This document shows positions 26,401 through 38,660 of a stretch of DNA of 64,000 bases, one piece after another; within the stretch, counting starts at the first letter, position 1, and each line of letters begins with the position of its first letter. Origin of the DNA: Albugo candida (taxonomy: Eukaryota; Oomycota; Peronosporomycetes; Albuginales; Albuginaceae); the NCBI GenBank assembly GCA_905220665.1, contig CAJNAR010000177.1, forward strand, positions 1-64,000. Reading direction: 5' to 3'. The translations under genes and the position numbers were made by a program. The notes under the pieces were generated by a model. The model saw nothing but the letters and a program-made list of their open reading frames with translations. It was not told where the DNA came from and made no database searches.

Positions 26401-29400
26401 AAAAAGTAAGCGATGTGCTGGGGCCAATTCAAAGTTTTTGCTGAAGAGGAGTATTCAAAAAAGGCATCCTTTTCTGGTCTTTACCGGTGCGTATTAGAGT
26501 GAATATCCACACGTGTATCGTGAATGAGAAGACGCAAAACCAAATTGCGGTTTTTTATGGTTCATTAGGTGAGGTCCTCAGCTTTCAGATGTTCTGGATA
26601 TTGACGAACGAAGAATTGTCAGCAATCAGGCACTGAGATTCTGTGTTGGATGTAGAAAATGCTGGTAGCGTCGTTGCGAACATTATGTATTGCATTTTTG
26701 AATAGAAAAGCTGAAATGACTCTAGTTGATTGTGCAAATTCGGATTCTTTAAGCACAACTAGTCGAGTCTTCCGAATGGATGTTGCCATTAAAAGTTTCA
26801 CCATTGTATGGATTCTGTTAAACATTAACCGTAATTGCTGAGACGTAGCGCTACGTCGATCTAGTCAACAGTCTTTAGCATATACGGATCATCTTTATTC
26901 TTCTTTTCACTTATTTTTGGAGCGAGTGGTGAAAAGCTAGAAGTTCGTTCAGATGATAGGCCTGGTTGATAGGAGCTCATGATGATCACGGAGGGCTCCT
27001 CACCATATATGTTCAATTCATCTGATCAACACTTTACACCCACCTCGAGCCGTAACAACCATAGTAACACATATGTGTGTATTAAACGACTATGATGGCC
27101 TGTAATACAAATCACTGTCTCGTCACTGAGAAATTAGATTCAGCGACCTTTTGTATATAACAGGGTCAGCACACTGGCAAAGTCTTCAAATCTCTAGCTT
27201 TGGTTGCTCGTGCCAACATGAACTCAATATGTTGAATAATGTTCGGCATTGATCTCCTCCGCGATAATATTTTGTCGGGACTTTACTTCCCGCTTTGCAG
27301 GACGTTCCAAAAGAACGTATCGATTTCATCGCACAAAAACTTAACATGCTACTTCGAAATGTGTGCTGCAAAAACTCGGTTCAACGAAAATAGATGCGCT
27401 ATTGGCCCAACGCACGAGCTTTCGCGCCCGTGCATAGTTTAAGCAACCATTTGTGAATGTTAGATGATCAACGGCTGGTCAAATAGTTTCGTCAGGTTTG
27501 TGCAAAATGGACCAGCCTGGATGCATGAAAAGTTTGTTGTCCCTCAGCTCGTTAGTTTGGAGCGGGTGGAAGTATTTTTGAATTTAGCTCTCATGAGATT
27601 TCCACAAGGGGAGTGACCATGAATCTTCTTATACCCTGGGACTAAAATCTACAGGATCTCCCTATAGATGACTCGAACCTCGTCAACTGTTGCTGGTTGC
27701 TCCACTTTTTCAACTGTTCTATGCCGTTTCCGATAAAATTATGCAGCCTGTCTGAAGAGGAAATATAAGTATTAGAGAAGATGAATTGACTGTGTTGAGC
27801 ATGCACCGGGTTGGTAGTGGCTACGATCTCTTCTACTTTCAATCACAAAACCGCGAGCAGTGATAAATATAGTCTAATTTCAAACGCGAGTGAGTTCATT
27901 CCTTTGAAATCATCAATGGTAACGTTTCTTACGGTGGATCTTTCCTTGTGAAGAATCAAATGCATGGCTACATCAAGGCACCGAGAGGCACACTAGTGTT
28001 GTGAAGCTGTTTTTTATCAGATACTGGAGGGGAGTAGCCGGAACATTTTTTTTGGGGTGAGACGTTGGGAGGAGAAGCGAAATGCAATGATATCTGATTG
28101 AGCGTTTCTATTTCAATTGTTTAATCACCGCTCTTGGCTCTGTACTGGAAATGACATCTTCTGAAAGGTTACCCAAGTTCGTTTTCTGCTGTCCGTTTAT
28201 TTTGCTTTGTTAAGGGTAGTCGCGGCAGGTCAAAAATCCAACCGGAATTTATTGAAAGAAGGAAATTACGTTGGAATAGAAAAGCCTTATCCCTGAAATG
28301 GGAAAAGCTTTTTGCCGAGTGCGATTTTTTCCCAAGTTCCTTCAGTAAGCACTAGTGCTTCTGTGCATATGGTCGGGAGACGCACAGGATATTCTTTACG
28401 TCGACATGACAATTCTTTTAAAGTTTCGACAGGTGTCAAGGAGAATACCACACCGCCTGTCGTCAACAGATTTGAAAATACTCTTCCGTCAGTTTCAAAA
28501 TCGACTTCAAAGAAGAAAACCCGTCTTTCTAACGTTCCGTGTTTAAGAGAAGTACCATTAGCCTAGAAGGTCTTCGACTGATACTGAAACTCGTCTGCGG
28601 ACGTGACGATAGCCCAAACATTCTCTACTGGAAAGCTTGGCATCTGTACAGCCTAGCCACTATCTAGGCGAAATTTAATTACTGGGTTGCCATGATCCCG
28701 GAGTAGAAAGGTTAAAAAAAATCCATTTGGAATAAGGGCCGATGCCTGACCGGTTTCCTGAAGCATCGAATAAGTGCTTTAGCAATCTTGATAGGCTTTT
28801 TTGCTTCGCTTTTGTCAGCAACAACAACCCAATTCGGATGCCCTCCGGTATAGCGGTCAGTTATTGCAAGAATACTCACTACATTTTATTTCCGAAGCTT
28901 CACGCGATGTTGCGCTTAAGCTTGAGCCTTGTGAAGACTCTTGCGACTAAAAAGGCTAATGTTATTTACGTCCACAGTTTCAGTTGCTTGTTCATGCTTT
29001 TTGCTACGAGGCAATGCTATTTTCATCTTTTCCACCAAGGAATTAACCTACGTTCCCCGTCATCACATAAAGATGATGCCTTATCACACGATAACGCAGC
29101 CACCAGATCTGGGTGATTAAGGGGGCTTCGACCTCACCACAATTGGAGGCGCGCACTGTAGATTGCATCGAGATTTCGATGTGAAGCATAGTTTTAGACA
29201 CGATAAAATAGAAAAAGATTTTTTTGGAAACTGAGCATGGACTGGCGGGGGACGTAGTAATTGTCAAGTTGCGATGTCCTTGACACGTGATTGATGCAAT
29301 GATTTTGTCGGTGATTACCCAAGATGGATCCACACGAGATAAATAATGTTCTACCTTACACACAAGAATGAAATGGAGTTGCAGGTTGAGGTTGAAGTCA

Positions 29401-30480
29401 ACGAGAGGCGTTCCGGAGATTGTATTCACCGTTTAAGTTCATAGAACCGTGCGTAAACACTTTTGCGTAGTTGTAGTGTCTGACTCTGGGTTCTACATTT
29501 GAAAGGGAATGACAAATGATAAAGATGCACACACGAAGTAATTCATGTCACGGATGAAAAAAAATCTTCAATCTTGCAAAATTCGCGTGCACAACATCTT
29601 TTGTAATTCGAGTGAGTTTGAGTAAAAAAAATTGACACGCAAGCAGATTAAAGAGTTGACGAGCGCAAGGTGTTCTTTTACTTTTATTTGTAGGTTTTTC
29701 TACGCGATAAATATGGTGTAGCCTTTCACTTGACCGCAAATGCATTAATCACATGACCATCCTTCAGTCGACGATGACTTGGTCAGTCGTTTCAGAGATG
29801 AAAAATTGGTAGTGGGCACCGAGATTACCTGATTAAGAACCGTGAGTGTGAAATGTAAACATGAAAACACCTCGCACATCGCATAAAACCTTTAAGCGTT
29901 GATTCACTGTAAAGTCAACATTCTGTAAATGTAATAATGCATTTTATCCTAGACAACAGCTTTAAGCGAGAGAACTACAAATATGTACATATCTCGCTGA
30001 ATATTAGACATGCTTTCTATCAAATATGATTCGATACAGTCGCGTCTATTGATAGCCTGATGTTACAACCTTACAATCGTATACACTCCAGCCAAATTCC
30101 TCAGACGTCTATTTCGCCAGAGGACAACCACTCTTGTAGTCGTACACAACAATCCGTATCATCTTCGTCAATGCCCACAAGACACTACAGTCACTTATTG
30201 CAATAACAAGTGCAGTGGCATCACTCAATATACATTACGATCGGTACACCAAATGTAAAACAGTACAAGAAGGCACCCAAATGCCTTTTTTGTCTCTTAC
30301 AGCACGTTTTACCACACGCTTTGACTTGGAAGAATCTTGTGTGTATACGAAAGAGGTGACGTCGTGATCGTAGCGCGCTATTAAGGTTGTAGAAATTCAC
30401 ATCGAGTGTACAAGAAGCAAAACACTAACTGTTGAAAAAGGGTTATGGATAAGTAAGATCAGATTCTCTGGTTATGATTG
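26400..30480. other. No confident gene in 4 kb
   Basis: This stretch holds only scattered frames of 60-130 codons on both strands. The longest are at 28,742-29,116 (plus, 124 codons) and 29,043-29,429 (minus, 128 codons), and they overlap each other. I see no domain, signal peptide, repeat family or inverted repeat in it. Codon use and overlaps argue for decayed intergenic DNA. A gene with several introns could be hidden here and missed. Confidence 0.4.
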
Positions 30481-30767
30481 TAGTTTAGCAGTTATCTATT
30501 TTGCAGTTAAGAGCATATCTACAGTATCCTGCCTGACAACAGTTAAGTAGTGCAGCATGCACATTCTATTCATAACCGCTTTTAATCACGATGTACGTGA
30601 TATCGCGCTTGAGAGTATGATGCAAGCTTCCAGCGTTGGAAGGATAATTAGCCTGTAAAATAATTAGTCGAGAGTGAGAGAGCGGAATTAACATACATAT
30701 TTCATTCTTAGTAGCAGACGCACCACGTGCCACAACACGTTGCAACTATCTCTTTATTATGTACGAT

Positions 30768-30832
30768 TGTTAGAGTATCGAATCAGCTCTAAAACATGAT
30801 ATATCTCATCCTGATATTTTGACAACATTTAA
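30768..30832 (+). promoter_or_regulatory. Family A upstream block
   Basis: The third copy of the block seen at 20,711 and 20,940: GAGTATCGAATCAGCTC, an ACATGATAT core, then TTGACAACATTTAAA. It is followed by AGGATTGTTCTCGA, shared with the leader of A1. Confidence 0.5.
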
Positions 30833-30964
30833 ACCTTCTAAGGATTGTTCTCGAATGTTCCTACCACAACACCTCATAGCTCTGTACACCTTCCGAAATT
30901 TTCATATGGTCGGATAATTCTTTCAATTCCAAATAATCATCGCTCAAGCAACGGATCCACGATT

Positions 30965-31621
30965 ATAAAGATATCTCTCATCCTGTGCATGCTTCATCAA
31001 GCGATTTGTGTTTGTTCAGAAGTCTCCAAGTGCCAACTCAATCCGCCGTTGACTTGCAATAGTGAACAGGAGGGTTATGTTTCCATCAAAAATTTTGCTG
31101 AGATAAGCTTTCCACAGAAAATTGTATTTTATTGTGCAGAAAAGCGAAAAGTTTCTGCAATTGACATCAGCCCATATGGGAGTAATGCTTGTGACACCTT
31201 TATTTTTCGCTTCCAACGAAAAGACTTATATTTGGCTGAAGAAAATCCATAGTACACCCGTCAGCTTAATTATGCAGTCGGAAGAGAAAGCAGCAATTGG
31301 GTGGTAGCCTCAGTGTCGATCAAATATTTTGAAGAAACACACCATAATCAAGATATTTTGTTCGACTTCAAAATTGAGAAACTTGCTGTTCCAGCGCAAT
31401 ATCTTGATGGTATTGAACATCATGATACGTATATCATGTGCCTCTCTGTAAATGGCCATTTGGAATGCATCAGTATCCCTACAAGCAAGATGACGGAAAG
31501 TAACAAGTTGGTCTTTGGCACACATGCAATGAGTGAGTTCGGTGTAGAATTCAGTAAAAACAGAGATATATTCTCTGTGGCATTTGGAGAAAAAATAAGA
31601 AAGAACTTTCAGAACTCTTAG
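30965..31621 (+). pseudogene. Secreted protein family A, copy A2 (one stop, lost ATG)
   Basis: A single frame of 219 codons with just two defects. The start codon aligned with the ATG of A1 reads ATA (ATA AAG against ATG AAG), though an upstream ATG at 30,845 is in frame. One TAG lies at 31,250. The frame keeps a signal peptide (KISLILCMLHQAICV), the C-x7-C pair, a CDTFIFRF block matching CDNVHMYI in A4, the FDFKIEKLAVP block, and the C-terminal GVEFSKNRDIFSVAFGE block. The TAG aligns with a serine position of A4, so one base change would explain it. The frame is otherwise clean, so decay is recent, or the copy could yield a short secreted product. The C-terminal half also has its own in-frame start at 31,301. 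Confidence 0.8.
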
Positions 31622-34110
31622 AAGCACAATAAAATGATAAATTGATTCGCCAGCATACTTTAGTTTGATTGACTTTGATCCATCTCTGAAGCAGTTGTTT
31701 CATTGACTTCGGTGCAAGTTCCTTGCCTAGTAAGTATTATATGGTGTCTCCGAGTGTTCTTCAGCTTTAAGATAAAGACTAGAACAATGCTGTTTTGTGC
31801 GAATCAAGATATGAACCCGAATAACCGCAACTCATCTAATAAAGTTGTTGAAGAAGCCCACGAACAAGCTCAAATACCTGACCCACACATGTTAGTAGCA
31901 CCGTGTTGAATCCTAAACACATCAAGCGAATAAAGCTGCTACGATACGTACGAAAAGCGGTTTCATGGCACTCGGGAATCACATGTCGTCCCATTGCATC
32001 ATGCAGAATGCTGTACGAAGCGATAGACGTTGCCTAAGCAAGCGCATCGGTAATATGCCCGTAATTTGACAAAAATACTGGACAAAGCACTTGATGCAGC
32101 CTGCTTCGTACCAAACAATACGTTTACTTGTTCAAACTTCGTCTTCGCTCATACTCACCAGCATGAAAATTTACATTAGGCCTATCTGTGCTTCTATCAA
32201 AGAATCAATTCACCTCCTGATTCATCGAATCAACATTTTGATATAAAGGATTAAAGAGATCTGATTTTGACACCTTGACGTGATTCCGATGCAGTTGACC
32301 ACTTAACCATTGTGATGTATTGGTATGACCATCACTTATAGCTGAGACGAAGAATTCAGCGACATTATGGACGGGTATCGTAATACTTTGCATTCTCTTC
32401 CTTGGCAATATTCTTTTTTTCAATTCGCTCGATGCGAATATATAGACACATTATGGAGATGAACTCTTGATTGATTGTTTTCAATGCCTGTAAGGAGATT
32501 CAATTCCGCTGCTTCAAATTATCACTTTGGGACTTTCAATTCATCCGCAAATTTAAGGTTGCAGAGGTTGGAATTTAGTACAAAAGTAGAAATGTCAGAT
32601 TTTTAAGGAAAGTCAACGACTTGCAAAAGCAAGAACTTTAGTGCGAAGGCGTAACAATATCCGTGCTTTAAGCAGGTTGATTTTAGAGGTAGACAACATC
32701 GAAGAGGCTCTAGTTGTGAAAAATTAAGCGTTTACTCTCTATGTCTAATAAACCCTTCGCTCCTGGTACATTTCGTATCCAGGGCTTTTGAGTCCGCATC
32801 ATCTTGTACCCAAAAATTCATGGAATTGGTTGCCTTGAGTGGTCGCGGGAATTAGAGAGAGATAATAACTACGCATTTGTATGTCAAAAGATTGATCAGA
32901 CGCAAAATGAATCATGATTGCAATACAGACGAATGCTACCGACAATATGTTAAGGTACTCAACGATGATTGCGCTCAAGTATCTGATGCAAGAAACGGCT
33001 TATGTAAGCGCCTACACGTTTATTAAATAGCTTTACTAAATTGAGATGGGATCAGAGCTAAAATGCGCACATAACTGCTCTCAATGAGTTCTGCTTTCGT
33101 CAGGCGCTTAATTTTCTTGCGTCGTATTACTCCATCTCATTTATCTTTCCGTTGGCTTGCGAGATTATAAACGGCTGTCATGCGATCCAAAAAATGCTCG
33201 TCTCTTTATTGTAGAGTTCTTGGACGACTATATCCTTACCGTGCTTATGTTTTCGGAAGAAAACGAGCTAGATCCGGGTTCGTATTTTTGTTCAGCAGCA
33301 CGAGTGCGAGTTCGTAGAGGGCAGCATCTATTTATTTGCTGTTTCATTTCTTCTCAATAGAGATGATGTAGCGGTAATGTCTAAAGCAATGTACTAGTAC
33401 CCTTGTGTCTGTACACGCTTCTTGTTTCATTTGAGGAATTTCGACAGTCAGCGAGTTGAATATTAAACCTAATGATACCGTTTCTAGGCTCAATTCCATC
33501 TTCAGGTACACTCAGCAAATAACACGCCAGTATGTCTGGCATAAGATCCATGTACACCATCTCCAGCCATCGAACATTTCTTTATGTGTGTATTTAACAA
33601 AAATTAAGCATTGAAGTGCCAGGAATCATTCAAGATGTATAAAGGTTTAACTAGTGAAACCTCCCTTCTGAATCAAAGAATGGCCATTGCGATATAGAAC
33701 AGTTGAGATCTCATCTGGAGATGTCTATATTACCATAATTAGACCAACTGACCTCCTTGAATACCTAAGCTAGCTTGAGGCATAGAAATACATACAAAAT
33801 ATTCCAAAAATGATAAAACAGTATATCTTGCTCTTGACAGTCCTTAATTGCGGTATCCTGACGCCACCAAACTATAAGATTGTGTCTAGGTTGTATTGTA
33901 TTTAAATAATGACCAAAAGTATCTTGCTACCCAAATTGGTAACAAACATAATGGCCTGAACACAAGTATTTAACGAGAGCTAGGACTGGAGCTGGACTTC
34001 CATTTCTTTTCGCTAGCGCCGTACGCATCTTTGGGTCCTGTAAGAGCCACCAAATGATCTTCGGGTTTCGATTGGCCCAGCACCATGGTAATCTCAATAC
34101 GTATGTCTTC
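31622..34110. other. No confident gene
   Basis: Only short frames without recognisable motifs. The 73-codon minus frame at 33,927-34,148 (rich in W, P and K) abuts the inverted repeat and could be the far 3' part of the decayed LINE, but I could not align it to the LINE inside this window. Confidence 0.35.
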
Positions 34111-34119
34111 ATAGAAACA

Positions 34120-34465
34120 CTACCTTCGAAAGAAACAAACTTGCGCACTAATCGCGGTGTATATCACGGAAACGGCTAATAGCTATGTCACGGAGGTGGC
34201 TAATCGCTGATCGAACAGAAGACGATTCCGACAGGTCCAGACGAAACTGCAGCATCACTGCGGGTAATGTGGGGCTTAATTGAAATAAACGTTATCCAAA
34301 TTCTCCAATTTACATCTGTATCGTGACACAAGAGCGCAGGCAATATGCGACCTGTCCGAATCGTCGTCCGTTCAATCAGCAATTAGCCACCTCTGTAATA
34401 TAGCTACTAGCTTTTTCCGTGATGTAAACCACGATTAGGGCGCAAGTCTGCTCTTTTCGAAGGCC
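34120..34465. repeat. Large inverted repeat (fold-back structure)
   Basis: Two arms of roughly 100-120 bp face each other across a spacer of about 100 bp. The left arm runs from CCTTCGAAAG through CTAATCGCGG, ATCACGGAAA, GGAGGTGGCTAATCGCTGAT to GACGATTCCGACAGGTC; the right arm is its reverse complement with scattered differences. The right arm continues the reading of the decayed LINE, so the left arm looks like an inverted copy of the LINE's 3' part or a fold-back element inserted there. I found no target duplication. Confidence 0.8.
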
Positions 34466-35773
34466 GTTTTTCTGTGGTGCGTGTTCGCACTCGAGAAAGA
34501 ATTTTCAATCGTATTCTAAGCTCCATACGAATGCTGAGTGTGCAACATACATAATGTTGGGTTTAATACATTTTCAAAACCTGAATTGTGAACGAACTGG
34601 CAGCATCCTAAAGGTCAGACGAAACTGTGTACTTTGGAAGTCGGATGAAAGCATATTTGAAAGATACCGTGATGTACCATCAAAGCTAGAACGATTTCTG
34701 CATCTGTTGGGTCCCATCCCTCCCTTGACGAATAATGTGTTAACATCAGAAGACTCTTCGTTGCTTCGGGAGTTTTCGAAACAATCGTGGAATTGGAGGT
34801 GGCATAATAGATGGGAAGAGGTGCTTCTTGCTTTGTGCTCCATCATAAAATTGCCTGGTACTTGAGCCTGGTTGGATCCAAGTAATGACAGAACTGTCGA
34901 ATTGATACGCTGCACTGCATCAATAGAGATTTAAATCAGCAAGTTTTCTTCTGGCATATCTGATGTATTCGCTTCTTCATCGCTCTAGTATCAGTCGAGG
35001 AATGCTTCTCCGTTGGTCATGTGTAGCCATCTCTGTAAATTTTCTGAACTTGGGATCCTGAAGGCTGAAGGGAACAATTTCCGAAATGTGGTAGTGCGAT
35101 GAGTTCGTCCACTAAGCCAAAATTTTACCGATTATCTTGTGTACTCGAATTACGAGTAGCAGTTCCATACCTAATATTGCTCCCAGTGCAACCATATCGG
35201 TTGAGCCATGTAATAACGCCGCCGTCATCAAACATTCGAATCCTTAAATACTAAAGTTCCGATCTATCTGATGCCGCTTTTTCAGTGATCGTCTCTACAA
35301 GACGATTTTGCTATTCTGACGAAAAAATACTTGAACCAAATCCAGTCTAGGTTATTGGATTCTTTCACATGGAGTACCTAAGTCGATCCCTTAGCTAATG
35401 ATAGAGCTCATGACACCATCCCACTGATCTCTGGCCTTTTTTCGTGAATACTTTCCCTCAAGTTCGATGTCACGGTGCCACAATTGGTGACATATTCGAT
35501 CGGCCTGGGACGACAAATACTCGAAAACAATGCTCGGAATAGCTCTCCATATTCTTCACGTGACGCTCGAAGCTCTCATCTTGGTTAGAACACGCGTTTC
35601 TTCTGACCGATACTCTGAATTCCTGGCAACTCGGTTCGAATAGACTGCCACGATTGATTGGCATTTTTCGTGACATATTTAGCTGATAGGACTGCTGGAG
35701 CACGCTATTTCGACTCACCTTCACGTCGCCTATCTTGGAACCCTTTTCTCTAAGTGCTCAAATCTAATTTCCT
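34466..35773 (-). mobile_element. Decayed LINE, 3' part, reverse-transcriptase core deleted
   Basis: Read on the minus strand this aligns with ORF2 of the LINE at 57.8 kb. The segment 35,770-35,380 matches LINE 61,330-61,700 (product SNQDESFERHVKNMES against YNQDESFDHHVKHMEN). The segment from about 35,230 down to 34,560 matches LINE 63,320-64,000, ending in TQFRLTFRMLPVRS. The intervening ~1.5 kb that would hold the reverse transcriptase is missing, so this copy cannot move. Beyond the window-limited LINE it reads KPNIMYVAHSAFVWSLEY, which looks like the zinc-knuckle-like C-terminus of such LINEs after decay. The upstream end stops at the terminal repeat of the DNA transposon. Confidence 0.85.
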
Positions 35774-35775
35774 TA

Positions 35776-35809
35776 TGGTGCAAGTCCCCTAGAGCCAACA
35801 TTTTTTGAC
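35776..35809. repeat. Transposon left terminal inverted repeat
   Basis: It starts TGGTGCAAGTCCCCTAGAG and runs into CCAACATTTTTTG. It matches the reverse complement of 40,625-40,658 over about 33 bases with a handful of differences. Confidence 0.75.
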
Positions 35810-36099
35810 CAAACACAAAGTCTGTCAGACACCTGTAATGGAAAGCTTTGTCACTTTTTCTTACATCAAACAATAGCTTTTTAAAGTGCTGAACATTCTG
35901 TTGCAAGCCGATTGTGAATATCTTTTTCTTCATGGTGCTGATACGCCTGTAAGATTGACTTTTATGCATATTTTTCTAAGATCGGCAGAATCTGAAACAC
36001 CCCGTGTGAAAGGTCGTACGCTGTGCGAACGTTTCTCGTAGCTAGAATGAAAGGAAATACAGAAGGCAAGGTATTCAAACAAAATAGGAATGTGTATGT

Positions 36100-38413
36100 A
36101 CAGTTTTTGGCCTGGGATGAGAGGAAATAGGGCATGGAGGTATAGAAAAAACGAGAAATGGCGATATATATGGCAGAGTCATAAGGAAATCCAAAAAAAG
36201 CTCAAACACCTGTCAACACATCGATATGCCTGCAGAAATCAATCGTTGACGCGTAGACGTCGGTGCGATTTCATCTTCCATCTGTCCCACTCAACCTTCT
36301 CCACCTCAACGCCATCCTTGTCTTTGATTTACATTTTGATGTACAGCCAGGATGTTCGGGCGTGCTTCCTAATCTCTTTCATGCTCACTCCATCGAGGAT
36401 ACCAGGGAGCTTCTCCCAAAATGAGGTAAAATTATAATTACATTGGTTCCTAGCTGCTCTCTTGGCGGCTCCCGAGTACCTCTCAATGAAGTTGCACTCA
36501 AAGTGAAATTAGGGGTATTATTTAATAATGTGTCCTGCCTACTTTACCTCTATCTCCAGTGCATACTGGGAGGAGGCCTGATCCCTCTTTCCTTCAGCAC
36601 CTATAGAAGACCATCGTCAGTGGTGAGATCTCATCATTGTGATCTTGAAATCACATAGAAGAAAGCCTACCATCTCGATGCCCATAAATTAAATCTCTCC
36701 ATTTTGGGTAAACCACATGGATTGCCGGATCTTTTGGTAATCAATGATGTACCATCCATCTTTGTACTGGTATGTTTTCTCCTTCTTGAGCAGCCATCGG
36801 ATCGTTAAGAGCGAATCCCTGATGATTAGAGGATTGGTCGAAAATATAAAGGACTGTGAAAAAAAATCAATCTTCAGTTCTAACTAGAAATGTGAAACAA
36901 GAAATTCGAAAACTCACCAATACATCCTGGATGAAGATTGTTGAAAATGGGGATGGCCTTCTCATTGAGTTGCCTTACCATGTCTTCACTTTTCCAACTA
37001 CCATATCTTTTCTTGCCTGCCTTGAGGATCTCTCCGGCTGATGGTGAAGGGAGCTTATTCTCCCTCGCTTGCTGATCAGTGACTTTCATGGGCCTATGGC
37101 ACGGCACAGTAAGTCACTGATCATATTTGACCCTTCTTATCCTTTCTTCTTAATCCAACTATCGCCTTCGTCTACCCAGAACTTCTCTCTTCCATCGTTG
37201 ATGTAGAAGGTAGGCTCATCATGCGTCACATGCACATACTTGTTGTCCCACACTTGCACCTTGCCCTCCACCAACACATCCATCTCCTCTACAGTCCACT
37301 TATCCATCGTCTTTTTGTACTCAATCATCCTCTTCGACCAACCCTCTGTATACTTCACCACACCCTCCCTTTCATGACCGTCAATATACAGCTGCTTTCC
37401 CATTTCTTTTTTTTGAATCCCCAGATCTTCATGTCAAGTAGCTGATCTTCTGCTCCTGCTCTTCCAGGACCTTTGGGAAAATGCTGTTTTGAAGGACCAT
37501 CTGGAGCTCTTTGGGCGATCTTTCATTGAGCTCCCTCCCCCTCATCCATGACAGGCACTCTCTCTTGATATCAAGATCTGCCAGGATCTCTTTCTTTTTT
37601 GATTGTCGGCCTTATGGATGTGTTGGAAGGGCTTTGCAGACCAAGTACCGATCCACCCAAAGCCCAACGTTCCTGCAGGCCCAGTATAACGTCTTATGCA
37701 GTTTGTCGTTGGCTGCAGTAGCTGACGCTTCCTTCTTTCTCATGCCCAGGTAAAGCCGTCCTTCGAGATACCGGAGGATCGTGATAAAATTTAGAACAAG
37801 ATAAGGTGGGTAATTTATCCTCAGCTGCTTTTCTGGTTCTGTATGCCTTTCAGCCCTTCCTTCAAAGTTTTAATGGCCTCTCTATCCTGTATTGTTCTTC
37901 ACCTTCTTCAACTCTCATCTTCTGATGCAATGAACAGGTTCTTTCAATTAGTTGCTGATGGCCGCTGACCAGCTTGTTTGAAGTAGATGTTCAGCCTCTG
38001 CCGCGTATTCTCCTTGACATACTTCTTCCTCCTCCGCTTGGTAGTTCTTGAGCTCTCTGCCAAAGTATGTAAAGAGTTATAGGGTAAAGAACCTTTTTGG
38101 CAAAAGAAACAAGCTCGCTTTTATAGGTAGAAGATCTGTTTTTCTTCCCCTTCTTTTCCTTCTTCAGCTGAGCCTAGACAGCAGCAATTCTCTTTTGTAG
38201 CTGAGCTGTGTCTGTTTCCAGCCAGTTTTCTTCCTCTTTACCTTCCTCTTCCTCCTCTCCACTCCACTCTGACATGAGGCTGTGACATTCGAGATCCTCT
38301 GCTGCCTCCACCTCTTCCTGCTGTTGTTTCTGTGCCTTAACCTGCCTCTTCTTGTTGTTGGCTTTGTGCAAGTTGGCTAATAGGGCCAGCCTTCTTATTT
38401 TGGGACGAGCCAT
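36100..38413 (-). pseudogene. Relic DDE transposase
   Basis: Starts at ATG 38,413 with a basic N-terminus, then a Gln/Lys/Glu-rich coiled-coil-like stretch. An in-frame TAG at about 38,174 and later frameshifts break it. Recognisable pieces in order: YIDGHEREGVVKY (about 37,385), VTHDEPTFYINDGREKFW with the first catalytic Asp (about 37,215), the PCHRPMKVTDQQARE block (about 37,100), GSWKSEDMVRQLNEKAIPIF and LHPG (36,990-36,920, after which the DN motif is lost), then FECNFIERYSGAAKR with the likely catalytic Glu (about 36,490) and KEIRKHARTSWLY (about 36,350). These motifs and their order are those of a large transposase family frequent in fungi and oomycetes. The second catalytic Asp cannot be found. 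It is not functional as written. Confidence 0.88.
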
Positions 38414-38549
38414 AAAAAAAATATTAAGATTTTTTTCGAAATTTCTACTTCAACGGTTTAATTCGATAATACGCGCAGTAACTTCCCAGCTTTAATCAAA
38501 TTTACATTCTTTTTTTTTAAAATTAACTTTAAATTATATCTAAAATAAG

Positions 38550-38660
38550 GGAATTGTTATATTCACTCCCTTTTTGGTTAAATTCACTCCCTTTTTTAGT
38601 CAGGTGGTACACCAAATAATACTTTGTATACTTTTATTTATATGTAGGGAATTGTTCTGT
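38550..38660. repeat. Left terminal inverted repeat of the 1.96-kb element
   Basis: It begins GGAATTGTTATATTCACTCC. It pairs with the reverse complement of 40,398-40,508, identical for the first 47 bases and well matched for about 108. Confidence 0.9.

Noticed and set aside
30845..30964. ATG 30,845 as the true start of A2
   Set aside because: Its first 40 codons correspond to untranslated leader in A1; the homologous start is the mutated ATA at 30,965. It may still allow translation.
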